From assembly GCF_030268225.1 (NCBI RefSeq), contig NZ_BSQG01000001.1, forward strand, positions 1,353,299-1,417,298: a stretch of DNA of 64,000 nucleotides. The letters are read 5' to 3'. The notes under the pieces were generated by a model, which worked only from the letters and a program-made list of their open reading frames with translations, was not told where the DNA came from and ran no database searches. Positions 28,447-36,812 of this stretch are shown piece after piece (within the stretch, counting starts at the first letter, position 1; each line of letters begins with the position of its first letter). The position numbers and the translations under genes were made by a program. Source of the stretch: Nocardiopsis ansamitocini (lineage in GTDB: Bacteria > Actinomycetota > Actinomycetes > Streptosporangiales > Streptosporangiaceae).

Positions 28447-29271
28447 CTAAGTAACCGAGAGTGCGCCCTGCGCGGCGAGTCGCGTGGACTCCGGGTTCAA
28501 CGCCGTGAAGTCGCCCAACCGGTACCCGAAACGCTCCACCCGCTCTGCGAACCGCTGCTCCATCCGGTTGCAGCTGGCCCTGCGTCCCGGGTGAACCAGG
28601 CTGCGGTAGGAACGCCACTGCCGCTGGTAGCGGTCGCAGTGGTGAGCGTCCATCCCACCCGCCGGAACCGGCCCGGTCAGCTCGAGGAAGTCACCCACCC
28701 CGGCGAGAACCCGCTCGGGTTCGGTCACCAGCTCCTCGTAGCGCACGATGTGCAGACGCTCGACGAGGAGCGCGTCCATGGCGGCCAGCTCGTGCGCGTG
28801 CAGCCAGTGGGCGACCAGGGACTGGATCGGCAGGTCACGATGGCGCGCCTGGGTGGCCAGCGCGACCGCAACGGGGTGGCGGACCACCATCACGAACCGG
28901 GCCTGCGGGTACAGGTGCAGCAGGTAGCGCATCATGATCAGGTTGGGCGCGGACTTCTCCACCAGCACGTCGCGGGTGAGGTCCCACTCCGGGGCCCACT
29001 GCTCGAAGAGCCGCTGAGCGGTGGAGACCCGGCACAACGGACGCTCCTCGGTGAGATGCGCACGCGGATCGAAGGCGAACAGCCCAGGCCCCCCGTAGGC
29101 GGCATCACGAGGATAGACCGACTGCATGTGCTGCCCCTCGCACCCGGGGGCGTCGGCACCGGCCAGCAGGCTAACCTCCGGATGCCGCGCAAGGTGCTCG
29201 GCCAGCAGCGTCACGCCGCTTCCGTGCAACCCACCGGTGAACACCATGCGGTGATCGCTCGGCATGCTCAT
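28447..29271 (-). CDS. sulfotransferase family protein
   Basis: Predicted PAPS-dependent sulfotransferase of 274 residues. The 5' loop is T-G-G-L-H-G-S-G-V-T-L-L near the N-terminus, less canonical than in the other two copies (G-S-G-V-T in place of G-S-T). The 3'-phosphate region reads V-M-V-V-R-H-P-V-A-V-A, with E-K-S-A-P-N upstream. ATG 29271 has GGAG eight bases upstream; an in-frame GTG at 29280 is less well placed. It follows a terminator-like hairpin after the preceding sulfotransferase gene and precedes the GH-like gene. Confidence 0.75.
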   Translation of the reverse strand: MSMPSDHRMVFTGGLHGSGVTLLAEHLARHPEVSLLAGADAPGCEGQHMQSVYPRDAAYGGPGLFAFDPRAHLTEERPLCRVSTAQRLFEQWAPEWDLTRDVLVEKSAPNLIMMRYLLHLYPQARFVMVVRHPVAVALATQARHRDLPIQSLVAHWLHAHELAAMDALLVERLHIVRYEELVTEPERVLAGVGDFLELTGPVPAGGMDAHHCDRYQRQWRSYRSLVHPGRRASCNRMEQRFAERVERFGYRLGDFTALNPESTRLAAQGALSVT

Positions 29272-29287
29272 CGCGCTCACTCCAACG

Positions 29288-29334
29288 AAAAAAGCGCCCG
29301 CGGCGATCGTCCGGGCACGCCGGCGGACCGCGGG
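29288..29334 (-). terminator. intrinsic terminator/attenuator between two sulfotransferase genes
   Basis: Read on the minus strand, CCCGCGG (29328-29334) pairs with CCGCGGG (29297-29303), with an inner GTCC/GGAC pair, followed closely by six T (29288-29293). This is the only hairpin in the window with a canonical T-tract. It lies directly before the ribosome-binding site of the downstream sulfotransferase, so that gene and the GH gene may be expressed at a lower level or from their own promoter. Confidence 0.65.
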
Positions 29335-29380
29335 AATCGCATCAGGATGATTGTGGGGCGCAGACCGGTCGCATGTGCGA

Positions 29381-30331
29381 CTAGTACCCGTACCGCCATC
29401 GCGCGGGCGCGGTCAGCGCGGACACCGTGAAACGGTGCCGAAAAGCGAGACTACTCCTCCATGAGGAGTCCGCGCGCACAGAGACCGAACCTGTGGTGAA
29501 ACGCATTGGATTCCCAGAAACGGTATGCCCCGCCGAGAGCGTCGCATTCCCCTGCGCGTCCACGGGCAGAACACCGCGATACCCGATGAACGAGGCGATC
29601 GAGGCGAACTCCGCCTCGGGCGCGGCGGCGAAGTCCTCGTAACGGACCCGTTGGGTGGGCACTCCGCGTCGGGCCAGTGCCGCCAACACCCCGTTCTGCG
29701 TCATCCATTGCACCGCGGTACGCACCGGAGGGTAGCGGGCCATCTCCTGTTCGGGACTGGTCGCCGTGGCCTCCGGCCGGGGCACCCGCCTGGCCCAGGA
29801 GTGAGCAACCGCACGCGGATCGCGCACCACGTGCAGCATCCGCATCCGCCGGTGGTAGCGCAATCGCAGGCAGGCGGCCAGCGAGGCGTGCTTGCTGGAG
29901 TCGACGACCACCCTGCAACCACTGACCTGTGCAATCGCAGCGTAGAGGCGGTCGTAGAGCGCGGTATAGCGGTGGACGAGGTCGGGGTGCCCGCCCGGCT
30001 CGGCCCTGAGCAGCCCGGGAACGAACCTGGTGCGGTCGACCGCGTCCTTCAGCGCCAGGACCTCGTGCGCGTCGACCCGGCCCCAACCGCCGAACGCCTC
30101 CGCTCCCACGGCACGCCAGAACGAGCAACCGCTGAACGGCTCCCCGCAGCCGCACCATTCGTCGTCGACGAGACTGCGCCGCCACATGTGCACGACCTCA
30201 CCGACCGAGCAGACCCCGGGCAGTTCGCCGAGGAGCCGTTCGATCAGCGTCGACCCCGACCGCCCGATGCCCCCGACGAATACCAGCTCATAATCACTCA
30301 CAGGCAGTGACACTACTACCGTGAGTGACAA
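29381..30331 (-). CDS. sulfotransferase family protein
   Basis: PAPS-dependent sulfotransferase of up to 316 residues. The 5'-phosphosulfate loop F-V-G-G-I-G-R-S-G-S-T-L-I-E-R-L-L and the 3' region H-V-V-R-D-P-R-A-V-A-H-S-W are well kept, with V-D-S-S-K-H-A-S between them. C-G-C-G-E-P-F near residue 60 is typical of the bacterial Sulfotransfer_3-like group. The frame opens at TTG 30331, but GTG 30313 or GTG 30301 (giving M-S-D-Y-E-L-V-F) are equally plausible. Only 8 bases separate the furthest start from the cysN stop, so it is in the cysDN operon and probably uses PAPS derived from it. Confidence 0.82.
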   Translation of the reverse strand: MSLTVVVSLPVSDYELVFVGGIGRSGSTLIERLLGELPGVCSVGEVVHMWRRSLVDDEWCGCGEPFSGCSFWRAVGAEAFGGWGRVDAHEVLALKDAVDRTRFVPGLLRAEPGGHPDLVHRYTALYDRLYAAIAQVSGCRVVVDSSKHASLAACLRLRYHRRMRMLHVVRDPRAVAHSWARRVPRPEATATSPEQEMARYPPVRTAVQWMTQNGVLAALARRGVPTQRVRYEDFAAAPEAEFASIASFIGYRGVLPVDAQGNATLSAGHTVSGNPMRFTTGSVSVRADSSWRSSLAFRHRFTVSALTAPARWRYGY

Positions 30332-30339
30332 TTACACGC

Positions 30340-31608
30340 CTACTCGGCGCGGACGATCATCCCGGCCCCGACCGTCGCATTGGTCCCCTCGTCGATGAGG
30401 ATGAATCCGCCGGTCAGCCGGTTGCGCTTGTACTCGTCGGCGAACAGCGGCTGGGTGACCCGCAGATTGACCCGACCGATCTCGTTGAGACCGAGGCCCT
30501 CCGCCCCCTCGTCTCGGTGGAGCGTGTTGACGTCGAGCCGGTAGAGCAGGTCGCGCACCACGACCTTGGCGGTTCTCGTGGTGTGCTTGATGATGAGCTT
30601 CGTACGCGGGGTGAGCGTACGGTTCTCCGACATCCAGCAGACCATCGCGTCCACGTCCTGGGTGACGTTGGGCCTGTTGTTGGGGCGGCAGATCATGTCA
30701 CCGCGGGAAATGTCGATGTCGTCGTCGAGCAGCAGGGTCACCGACATCGGCGCGAACGCCTCGGCGATCTCCCCGTCGGCGGTGCGGATGCTCTTGATCC
30801 GGGTGTTGAGCCCCGAAGGGAGGTGGGTGACCTCGTCACCGGGCTTGAGCACACCCCCCGCTACCTGGCCCGCGTAACCGCGATAGTCGTGCAAGCCGGG
30901 GTCGTCCGCCCGGTTGGGCCGAATCACGTACTGCACCGGGAAGCGCACGTCGATCAGGTTGCGGTCCGAGGCGATGTGCACGTTCTCCAGATGGTGCAGC
31001 AGCGACGGACCGTCGTACCACGTCATGTTGAGCGAGCGTTCCACCACGTTGTCGCCGTGCAGGGCCGACAGCGGGATGAAGGTGAGGTCGGTGATGTCGA
31101 GCTTGGTGGCGAACGCCGAGAACTCCCGCTTGATCTCCTCGAAGCGCTCCTGGGAGTAGTCCACCAGGTCCATCTTGTTGACCGCGAGCACCAGGTGCGG
31201 CACCTGGAGCAGGGTCGCCAGGAAGGCGTGGCGCCGACTCTGCTCCTGCAGCCCCTTGCGTGCGTCCACCAGGATGATCGCCAGATCGGAGGTGGAGGCA
31301 CCCGTCACCATGTTGCGGGTGTACTGGATGTGGCCGGGCGTGTCGGCGATGATGAAAGTGCGCCGCGGAGTCGCGAAGTAACGGTAGGCGACATCGATGG
31401 TGATGCCCTGCTCGCGCTCGGCGCGCAGGCCGTCGGTGAGCAGCGCGAGGTTGGCGGTCTCCTCGCCGCGGGTGCGGCTGGTGCGCTCCACGGCGTCGTA
31501 CTGGTCCTCGAAGATCGACTTGGAGTCGAAGAGGAGCCGGCCGATCAGGGTGCTCTTGCCGTCGTCGACCGAGCCGGCCGTGGCGAACCGCAGGATGTCA
31601 GTACTCAT
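30340..31608 (-). CDS. cysN: sulfate adenylyltransferase subunit 1 (GTPase subunit)
   Basis: With CysD forms ATP sulfurylase, making APS from sulfate and ATP while hydrolysing GTP. The 422-residue protein has an EF-Tu-like G domain: G1 G-S-V-D-D-G-K-S-T at 12-20, D-T-P-G-H and N-K-M-D-L-V-D, followed by two beta-barrel domains. No C-terminal APS-kinase fusion is present, unlike mycobacterial CysNC, which fits the separate kinase gene at 11.6 kb. ATG 31608 is chosen because it begins the conserved M-S-T-D-I-L-R-F; an upstream TTG at 31623 is not. It lies 60 bp after cysD. Confidence 0.95.
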   Translation of the reverse strand: MSTDILRFATAGSVDDGKSTLIGRLLFDSKSIFEDQYDAVERTSRTRGEETANLALLTDGLRAEREQGITIDVAYRYFATPRRTFIIADTPGHIQYTRNMVTGASTSDLAIILVDARKGLQEQSRRHAFLATLLQVPHLVLAVNKMDLVDYSQERFEEIKREFSAFATKLDITDLTFIPLSALHGDNVVERSLNMTWYDGPSLLHHLENVHIASDRNLIDVRFPVQYVIRPNRADDPGLHDYRGYAGQVAGGVLKPGDEVTHLPSGLNTRIKSIRTADGEIAEAFAPMSVTLLLDDDIDISRGDMICRPNNRPNVTQDVDAMVCWMSENRTLTPRTKLIIKHTTRTAKVVVRDLLYRLDVNTLHRDEGAEGLGLNEIGRVNLRVTQPLFADEYKRNRLTGGFILIDEGTNATVGAGMIVRAE

Positions 31609-31668
31609 GTGCAGCCAGTCCAAGTGCGTGTGCGCGGGTGGTTGGGGGTGATGGACGCTCGGCCCGGG

Positions 31669-32601
31669 CTAGAAGTAGCCCTCGCGCTTGCGGTCCTCCA
31701 TCGCGGCCTCGCTGGCGCGGTCGTCAGCTCGGGTCTGGCCTCGCTCGGTGATCCGCGTGGCGGCGATCTCGGCGATGACCTCGTCGAGCCCGGTCGCCGT
31801 GGAACGCACCGCACCGGTACAGGTCATGTCGCCGACCGTGCGGTAGCGCACGGAGGTCTCGAAGACCTCCTCGTCGTCGTCACGCGTGATGACCGGGGTG
31901 TCGGCCAGCAGGATGCCGTCGCGCTCGAACACCCGGCGCCGGTGCGCGAAATAGATGGAGGGCAGTTCGAGGCCCTCGCGGGCGATGTAGCCCCACACGT
32001 CCAGCTCGGTCCAGTTGGACAGCGGGAACACCCGGATGTTCTCGCCCCGGTTGACGCGGGTGTTGAAGGTGCTCCACAGCTCGGGGCGCTGGTTCTTGGG
32101 ATCCCACTGGCCGAACTCGTCCCGGAAGGAGAAGACCCGCTCCTTGGCGCGTGCTTTCTCCTCGTCACGGCGCGCACCGCCGAACGCGGCGTCGAAGCCG
32201 TTGTCCTCGATCGCCTCCAGCAGCGCGGCGGTCTGCAGCCGGTTACGGCTGGCCCAGCGCCCAGTGGGCTCGGTGACCTTGCCCGCGTCGATCTGCTCCT
32301 GGACCGAGGCGACCACCAGCCGCACACCGGTCTCGGCGACACGGCGGTCGCGGTATTCGATGACCTCGTCGAAGTTGTGACCGGTGTCGACGTGCATCAC
32401 CGGGAACGGGATGGGAGCCGGCCAGAACGCCTTCTCCGCCAGGCGCATCATCACGATGGAGTCCTTGCCGCCCGAGAAGAGCAGCACCGGCCGCTCGAAC
32501 TCGGCGGCGACCTCGCGCATGACGAAGATGGCCTCCGCCTCGAGGAAATCAAGCTGTGAGAGCTGGTACCGCCCGAGGGCCGGCTGACTGGCCTGACTCA
32601 T
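31669..32601 (-). CDS. cysD: sulfate adenylyltransferase subunit 2
   Basis: Catalytic ATP-pyrophosphatase subunit of ATP sulfurylase, 310 residues, about the usual length. The PP-loop S-G-G-K-D-S is at 43-48 and is followed by H-V-D-T-G-H-N-F and G-A-R-R-D-E-E-K-A-R-A-K-E-R, all diagnostic. The C-terminal R-K-R-E-G-Y-F ending is typical of CysD. ATG 32601 has GAGG seven bases upstream. Its neighbours are cysQ upstream and cysN downstream, with sulfotransferases beyond. Confidence 0.96.
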   Translation of the reverse strand: MSQASQPALGRYQLSQLDFLEAEAIFVMREVAAEFERPVLLFSGGKDSIVMMRLAEKAFWPAPIPFPVMHVDTGHNFDEVIEYRDRRVAETGVRLVVASVQEQIDAGKVTEPTGRWASRNRLQTAALLEAIEDNGFDAAFGGARRDEEKARAKERVFSFRDEFGQWDPKNQRPELWSTFNTRVNRGENIRVFPLSNWTELDVWGYIAREGLELPSIYFAHRRRVFERDGILLADTPVITRDDDEEVFETSVRYRTVGDMTCTGAVRSTATGLDEVIAEIAATRITERGQTRADDRASEAAMEDRKREGYF

Positions 32602-32645
32602 GAATCCGCCTCATGCTCACTTCGCTCGCGAGGGCCGAGAAAGCC

Positions 32646-33437
32646 TCAACCACCCGCGTGTGGACCCGCGCTGTCCAGGTCCGCGGCATTGCGGACACTG
32701 GCCAACAACATACTCGACAATTCCGGTCGGCATACAAGGATATCGGGTAGGTAGGGATCCGCGTCGTTGTAGGTCAGGTTAGCGCCGTCGATCCGGGATG
32801 CGTGCAGGCCGGCGGCCTTGGCAACCGCCACCGGAGCGGCGCTGTCCCACTCGTACTGCCCGCCCGCGTGGATGTAGATGTCGGCGATCCCGAGCAGCAC
32901 CGCGCAGATCTTCGCCCCCGCCGACCCCATCGGAACCAGTTCCGCACCCATCCGGGTCGCCAGGCGCTGCACGAACTCCGGCGGCCGGGTACGACTCGTC
33001 GTGATGCGCAACCGTTGCTCGGACGGCCGCTCCTCCGGCAGCCACGGCGGATCCACCGTGGACAGGGTGCTCCCCTGCGCGGGCAGTGACACAGCCCCCG
33101 CGGCCAACTCCCCGTTCTCCCACAGCGCCACGTGCACGGCCCAGTCCACCCGGCCCGGCTCCGAGAACTCGCGGGTGCCGTCGAGCGGATCGATGATCCA
33201 GACCCGCCGCGCGGTCAACCGCGCCGGATCGTCCGCCCCCTCCTCGGAAAGCACGGCGTCACTGGGACGCAGCCGCCCCAACGCGGAGAAGAGGAACTCG
33301 TGCGAAAGGCGGTCCCCGAGCGTGCGCAGCACCTCGGGCTCGTCGAACCCACCACGCGCGCGCAAGCGCAGCAACTGTTGTCCCGCCTCGATGGCGAGAT
33401 CGCGCGCGACCTCATGATCATTTCTGATGGTGCTCAC
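32646..33437 (-). CDS. cysQ: 3'(2'),5'-bisphosphate nucleotidase (PAP phosphatase)
   Basis: Converts the sulfotransferase by-product PAP to AMP, relieving product inhibition. The 263-residue protein has the inositol-monophosphatase-family metal motifs S-E-E-G at 64-67, D-P-L-D-G-T at 83-88 and W-D-S-A-A-P-V-A-V-A near 220. GTG 33437 (M-S-T-I-R-N-D-H) is chosen; the frame continues upstream to 33590 but that part overlaps the sugar transferase gene. It begins 6 bp after that gene's stop, so the priming transferase and the sulfation genes form one transcription unit. Confidence 0.9.
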   Translation of the reverse strand: MSTIRNDHEVARDLAIEAGQQLLRLRARGGFDEPEVLRTLGDRLSHEFLFSALGRLRPSDAVLSEEGADDPARLTARRVWIIDPLDGTREFSEPGRVDWAVHVALWENGELAAGAVSLPAQGSTLSTVDPPWLPEERPSEQRLRITTSRTRPPEFVQRLATRMGAELVPMGSAGAKICAVLLGIADIYIHAGGQYEWDSAAPVAVAKAAGLHASRIDGANLTYNDADPYLPDILVCRPELSSMLLASVRNAADLDSAGPHAGG

Positions 33438-33442
33438 CAGAC

Positions 33443-34912
33443 TCAGTATGCTCCCGCCCCACGGATAACCGCTGAACACGTTTTCCACAGAATCTGGACG
33501 TCCAACGTCAACGACCAGTTTTCCACGTACCGCAGATCCAGACGCACCGATTCCTCCCACGAAAGATCGGAACGGCCGCTCACCTGCCACAATCCTGTCA
33601 TCCCCGGCTTCACGACCAACCTGCGCCGGACGTCGTAACCGTACTTGGCCACCTCCTCCGGCAGCGGCGGCCGGGGCCCCACCAACGACATGTTGCCCCT
33701 GAGCACGTTGACCAACTGAGGCAGCTCATCCAATGAATATCTGCGCAGCCATGCCCCGACCGGCGTGACACGCGGGTCCCTGCGCATCTTGAAGAGCACC
33801 CCGTCGTGCTCGTTTCGTCGACGCAGCAAGGCTTTGAGGGAATCCGCGTCGACGACCATGGTACGAAACTTGTAAAGGGTGAACTCGGCCCCGTCCTTGC
33901 CGACCCTGGTCTGTCGAAACAACGCGGGCCCGGCTCCCCCTCTGCGGATCAACAGCACCAGCACTCCGAACAACGGAGCCAGCAGCACCAGCGCCACGGC
34001 CGCGGCCACCCGGTCGTAGAGCCCTTTGACCAGACGGCGCCCGCCCGCCAACTCCGGGTGCTCCACATGCAGCAGCGGCAGCCCAGCGACCGGGCGGATC
34101 GTGGTGCGCGGCCCCGCGACGTCCATGAGAGCGGGCGCCACCGTGAGATCGGTGCCCGTCTTCTCCAACCTCCAGGCCATCCGGCGCAACTCCACCCCGT
34201 CGATCTCCGGGCAGGTCAGAACCGCCACCGTGTCGGCCCCGGTGACCGCCACGGCCGGCGGTACCGATCCGAAGTCACCGTAGACCGGACAGCCCGCGAC
34301 CTCCGACACCCCGGGCTCGCACTGTCCAGTGGGCAGGCACACGCCCACCACACTCATCCCGTGATAGGGCTCCCGACGAAACTGCATCACCAGTTCGCGC
34401 GCCGCCTCCTGATGTCCGACCACCACCACCCGGCGCATGCACGCCCCGTTTCGGCGCTGCCGGTGCAGCCTCTTGCGCCAGGCATAACGCGAAGCCAGGC
34501 TCATCACCGTGACCAACGGCAGGACCACCAGGACATAACCGCGGGCCAGGTCGGTGTTCGTGGCATAGGAAACGATCGCCACAGCAGCCGTGAGCATCAC
34601 CCCCGCACTCAGCACCCGGCGAAACTCCTCGGTGCCGATCCCGATGAAACGACGCTCGTACCCGCCGGCCAGCACGACTGCCGCCGCCCACACGAAAGGC
34701 AACAGCACCGACATCACCGCATAGGGCGCCACCTGTTGCGCCCACACACTTCCCCAGAACCGGGCCTCGACAGCCACCAACCCCGACGCGATCGCGCACG
34801 ACGCGTCGATCGCGAACAATCCCCGCACATACGATTTCGGCCACCCCGCCCCCGACACCGCAACGGGTGCCTGCCACGTGGCAACAGGTTTCACGTCACT
34901 GACGACGGCCAT
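33443..34912 (-). CDS. undecaprenyl-phosphate sugar phosphotransferase (priming transferase)
   Basis: Predicted initiator of repeat-unit assembly, moving a sugar-1-phosphate onto undecaprenyl phosphate. The 489-residue protein has four N-terminal membrane helices, a cytosolic Rossmann-like segment (V-V-V-V-G-H-Q-E-A-A-R-E-L), a fifth helix and a C-terminal catalytic domain. That domain holds F-R-Q-T-R-V-G, L-Y-K-F-R-T-M, D-E-L-P-Q-L-V-N-V-L-R-G-N-M-S-L-V-G-P-R-P and P-G-M-T-G-L-W-Q-V-S-G-R. This is the WbaP/CpsE/WcaJ layout; the sugar cannot be read from it. It is the first gene of the leftward arm. Confidence 0.93.
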   Translation of the reverse strand: MAVVSDVKPVATWQAPVAVSGAGWPKSYVRGLFAIDASCAIASGLVAVEARFWGSVWAQQVAPYAVMSVLLPFVWAAAVVLAGGYERRFIGIGTEEFRRVLSAGVMLTAAVAIVSYATNTDLARGYVLVVLPLVTVMSLASRYAWRKRLHRQRRNGACMRRVVVVGHQEAARELVMQFRREPYHGMSVVGVCLPTGQCEPGVSEVAGCPVYGDFGSVPPAVAVTGADTVAVLTCPEIDGVELRRMAWRLEKTGTDLTVAPALMDVAGPRTTIRPVAGLPLLHVEHPELAGGRRLVKGLYDRVAAAVALVLLAPLFGVLVLLIRRGGAGPALFRQTRVGKDGAEFTLYKFRTMVVDADSLKALLRRRNEHDGVLFKMRRDPRVTPVGAWLRRYSLDELPQLVNVLRGNMSLVGPRPPLPEEVAKYGYDVRRRLVVKPGMTGLWQVSGRSDLSWEESVRLDLRYVENWSLTLDVQILWKTCSAVIRGAGAY

Positions 34913-35204
34913 GCATTCCTACCTTCGACACCGCCGGCCGCACTGATCCGTTTTCGGGCAGGCTCGCGCAAGGGGGCGACGAACCCAAGAGGAAAGGGGC
35001 CAGGGGGCGCGGAACTCGAACCGACCACTGAACAGTAGCTAAATGTAGTCAATAAGTCGCGCGACGTGACGGAAGGTGAGCAGAAAAGGTCCATCCGAGA
35101 AAAGGAACTCGGACACTCATTAACAAGAAGGTCCGCCTGCCGGAGGACCGACGGGTCGACTCACGGCACCCCGAAACGGCGACCGCACAGCCGCCGGCCG
35201 TTCC
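34913..35204. other. promoter region of the leftward polysaccharide/sulfation operon
   Basis: About 290 bases lie between the priming transferase start and the hairpin near pth. Bases 35025-35060 are AT-rich and likely hold the promoter for the leftward arm. No gene or recognisable riboswitch is seen. Confidence 0.4.
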
Positions 35205-35221
35205 CCCGCCAGACCGGCGGG
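35205..35221 (-). terminator. hairpin at the end of pth
   Basis: CCCGCC (35205-35210) pairs with GGCGGG (35216-35221) with a five-base loop, directly after the pth stop codon. Short but well placed. Confidence 0.45.
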
Positions 35222-35222
35222 A

Positions 35223-35801
35223 TCAGCCTGCCGTGTGGTAGATCAACTGGGCCTTCTCCAGACCCGACTCCAGAACCGTCTCCACCGCGTCAGCCGCCCG
35301 CTCCACATCGACCTCAAGGTCCGAACGCTCCGGACCGGAGAAGTCCCGCAACACGAACGACGCCGCGTCCATCCGCCCCGGAGGGCGACCGATGCCCACC
35401 CGCACCCGGATATACCCCGGATCGGCCAACGAAGCCGAGACCGAGCGCAGACCGTTGTGCCCGCCCGCCCCTCCCCCGCGCTTGAGCTTCAACGCACTGA
35501 ACGGAATGTCGAGTTCATCGTGGACCACGATCACCCGCTCGACCGGAACCTTGTAGAACGAGCACAGCCCCGCGACCGGCCCTCCCGAAAGGTTCATGAA
35601 CGACCGCGGCTTCGCCAGCACCACCGGGACACCGGCGATCCGGGTCTCGACGGCCTCCGCGTGCGCCTTGTGCGCCTTCCACCGCTCACCGGCACGGGCG
35701 GCCAGCGCGTCGACCACCATGAAACCGATGTTGTGCCGGTTCCCGGCGTACTTGGGACCGGGGTTACCCAACCCCACCACCAGCCAGCGCTCCGAACTCA
35801 C
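35223..35801 (-). CDS. pth: peptidyl-tRNA hydrolase
   Basis: Releases peptides from peptidyl-tRNA dropped by the ribosome. Signatures are [11 protein letters not shown], the N-R-H-N-I-G-F catalytic His segment, [17 protein letters not shown] and [12 protein letters not shown]. The frame is open to 35885, but GTG 35801 has GGAG six bases upstream and gives 192 residues, the family length. It follows rplY by 116 bp, the common rplY-pth order. Confidence 0.95.
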   Translation of the reverse strand: MSSERWLVVGLGNPGPKYAGNRHNIGFMVVDALAARAGERWKAHKAHAEAVETRIAGVPVVLAKPRSFMNLSGGPVAGLCSFYKVPVERVIVVHDELDIPFSALKLKRGGGAGGHNGLRSVSASLADPGYIRVRVGIGRPPGRMDAASFVLRDFSGPERSDLEVDVERAADAVETVLESGLEKAQLIYHTAG

Positions 35802-35917
35802 GGGACTCTCCACGACTCGTGCACGATCCGACGCGGAAAACAGCGACGCGCGGCCCCCCAGCATTCGCTTGAGGAGACCGCGCATCAGTGTGTATCCGAA
35901 GACTCGGTGAACCGGTA

Positions 35918-36550
35918 CTAACCGGCGGCCTGCTCCTCGTCCTCAGCCTCAGCGGCGGGAGCGGCCTCAACGGCTGCTTCCTCGTCACCGGTGGTCTCGG
36001 GCTCTTCCTCGACCCGCTCGGCGGAGACGGTCGCGACGAGCGCCTCGGGGTCACCGGAGAGCTCGACGCCCTTGGGGAGCTTCAGGTCGGAAGCCGACAC
36101 CTGGGCGCCGACCTCAAGGCCCGTGACGTCGAACTCGACGCCCTGGGGAATGTGGGTGGCCTCGGCCAGCACCTCGACCTGGACCAGCTCCTGGTTGAGC
36201 ACGCCGTCGTGGGCGACGTCGCCGGTGAGGGTCACCGGGATCTCCACGGCGACCTTCTCGCCCTTCTTCACGACCAGCAGGTCGACGTGCTCAAGGAAGC
36301 CCTTGATGGCGTCGCGCTGCACGGCCTTGGGGAGGACGAGGTTGTCACTGCCCTCGACACCGTCCAGACGCAACAGCACGTTCGGGGTCTTCAGCGCGAG
36401 CATCAGGTCGTGGCCAGGCAGGGTGATGTGCCTGGGGTCGGTGCCGTGGCCGTAGAGGACGGCCGGCACCTGGCCCGCGCGACGGGCACGGCGCGCGGCG
36501 CCCTTACCGAACTCGGTGCGCGGCTCGGCAGCGATACGTACCTCGGACAC
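35918..36550 (-). CDS. rplY: 50S ribosomal protein L25/Ctc
   Basis: 5S-rRNA-binding ribosomal protein of the longer CTC type, 210 residues. The N-terminal L25 domain starts [17 protein letters not shown] and contains V-P-A-V-L-Y-G-H-G. The TL5-like beta domain follows, then an acidic Ala/Glu-rich tail of about 35 residues. GTG 36550 has AAGGAG seven bases upstream; the longer frame to 36661 runs through the CRISPR-like repeats and is rejected. Confidence 0.95.
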   Translation of the reverse strand: MSEVRIAAEPRTEFGKGAARRARRAGQVPAVLYGHGTDPRHITLPGHDLMLALKTPNVLLRLDGVEGSDNLVLPKAVQRDAIKGFLEHVDLLVVKKGEKVAVEIPVTLTGDVAHDGVLNQELVQVEVLAEATHIPQGVEFDVTGLEVGAQVSASDLKLPKGVELSGDPEALVATVSAERVEEEPETTGDEEAAVEAAPAAEAEDEEQAAG

Positions 36551-36570
36551 GACGGAACTCCTTGGTGTGG

Positions 36571-36733
36571 ATCTTCCCCCGCGGCGACGGGGAAACACGG
36601 CTTCTACGAAACAGCCCCGCCTCCATACCAGCGGGAAAGCCCCACCTACGCGGGGAAACACGATCTCGCCGCGCCACTGTCAAGCGGCCCGCGCGAGCGC
36701 AGGGATTACCCCACAGACGCGGGGAAGCTCATA
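36571..36733. repeat. three degenerate CRISPR-like (type I-E-like) repeats
   Basis: Three related units of about 28 bp lie near 36571-36599, 36637-36662 and 36705-36731. Each has a C-rich left arm and a G-rich right arm (ACGCGGGGAA in the last two), and the first two end GGGGAAACACG. The right arms begin 63 and 69 bases apart, close to the 61-base period of type I-E arrays, and the first unit resembles the TTCCCCGCG...CGGGGA repeat type. Unit-to-unit identity is imperfect and no cas gene is in the window. Best read as an array relic or imitation; unrelated GC hairpins are an alternative. Confidence 0.4.
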
Positions 36734-36772
36734 GCAGTCTAACGGCTCTCACCGGCGGCTCGTGCACGCGCT

Positions 36773-36804
36773 GCGGCTGAACGGGGCGAACCCCGCCCAG
36801 CCGC
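36773..36804 (-). terminator. hairpin after prs
   Basis: GCGGCTG (36773-36779) pairs with CAGCCGC (36798-36804), with an inner GGGG/CCCC pair closed by CGAA. It is 8 bp past the prs stop and probably gives rplY its own transcription start. Confidence 0.6.
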
Positions 36805-36812
36805 CCCGCGGT

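Noticed and set aside
25954-29430. 1158-codon reading frame on the plus strand
   Set aside because: It crosses the end of a real gene, a hairpin and two oppositely oriented genes; composition is that of a shadow frame.
30325-32559. 744-codon reading frame on the plus strand
   Set aside because: Antisense to cysN and cysD; a shadow caused by high third-position GC.
36571-36733. A functional CRISPR array
   Set aside because: Repeat units differ too much from one another, intervals are uneven and there are no cas genes, so only a degenerate repeat feature is reported.
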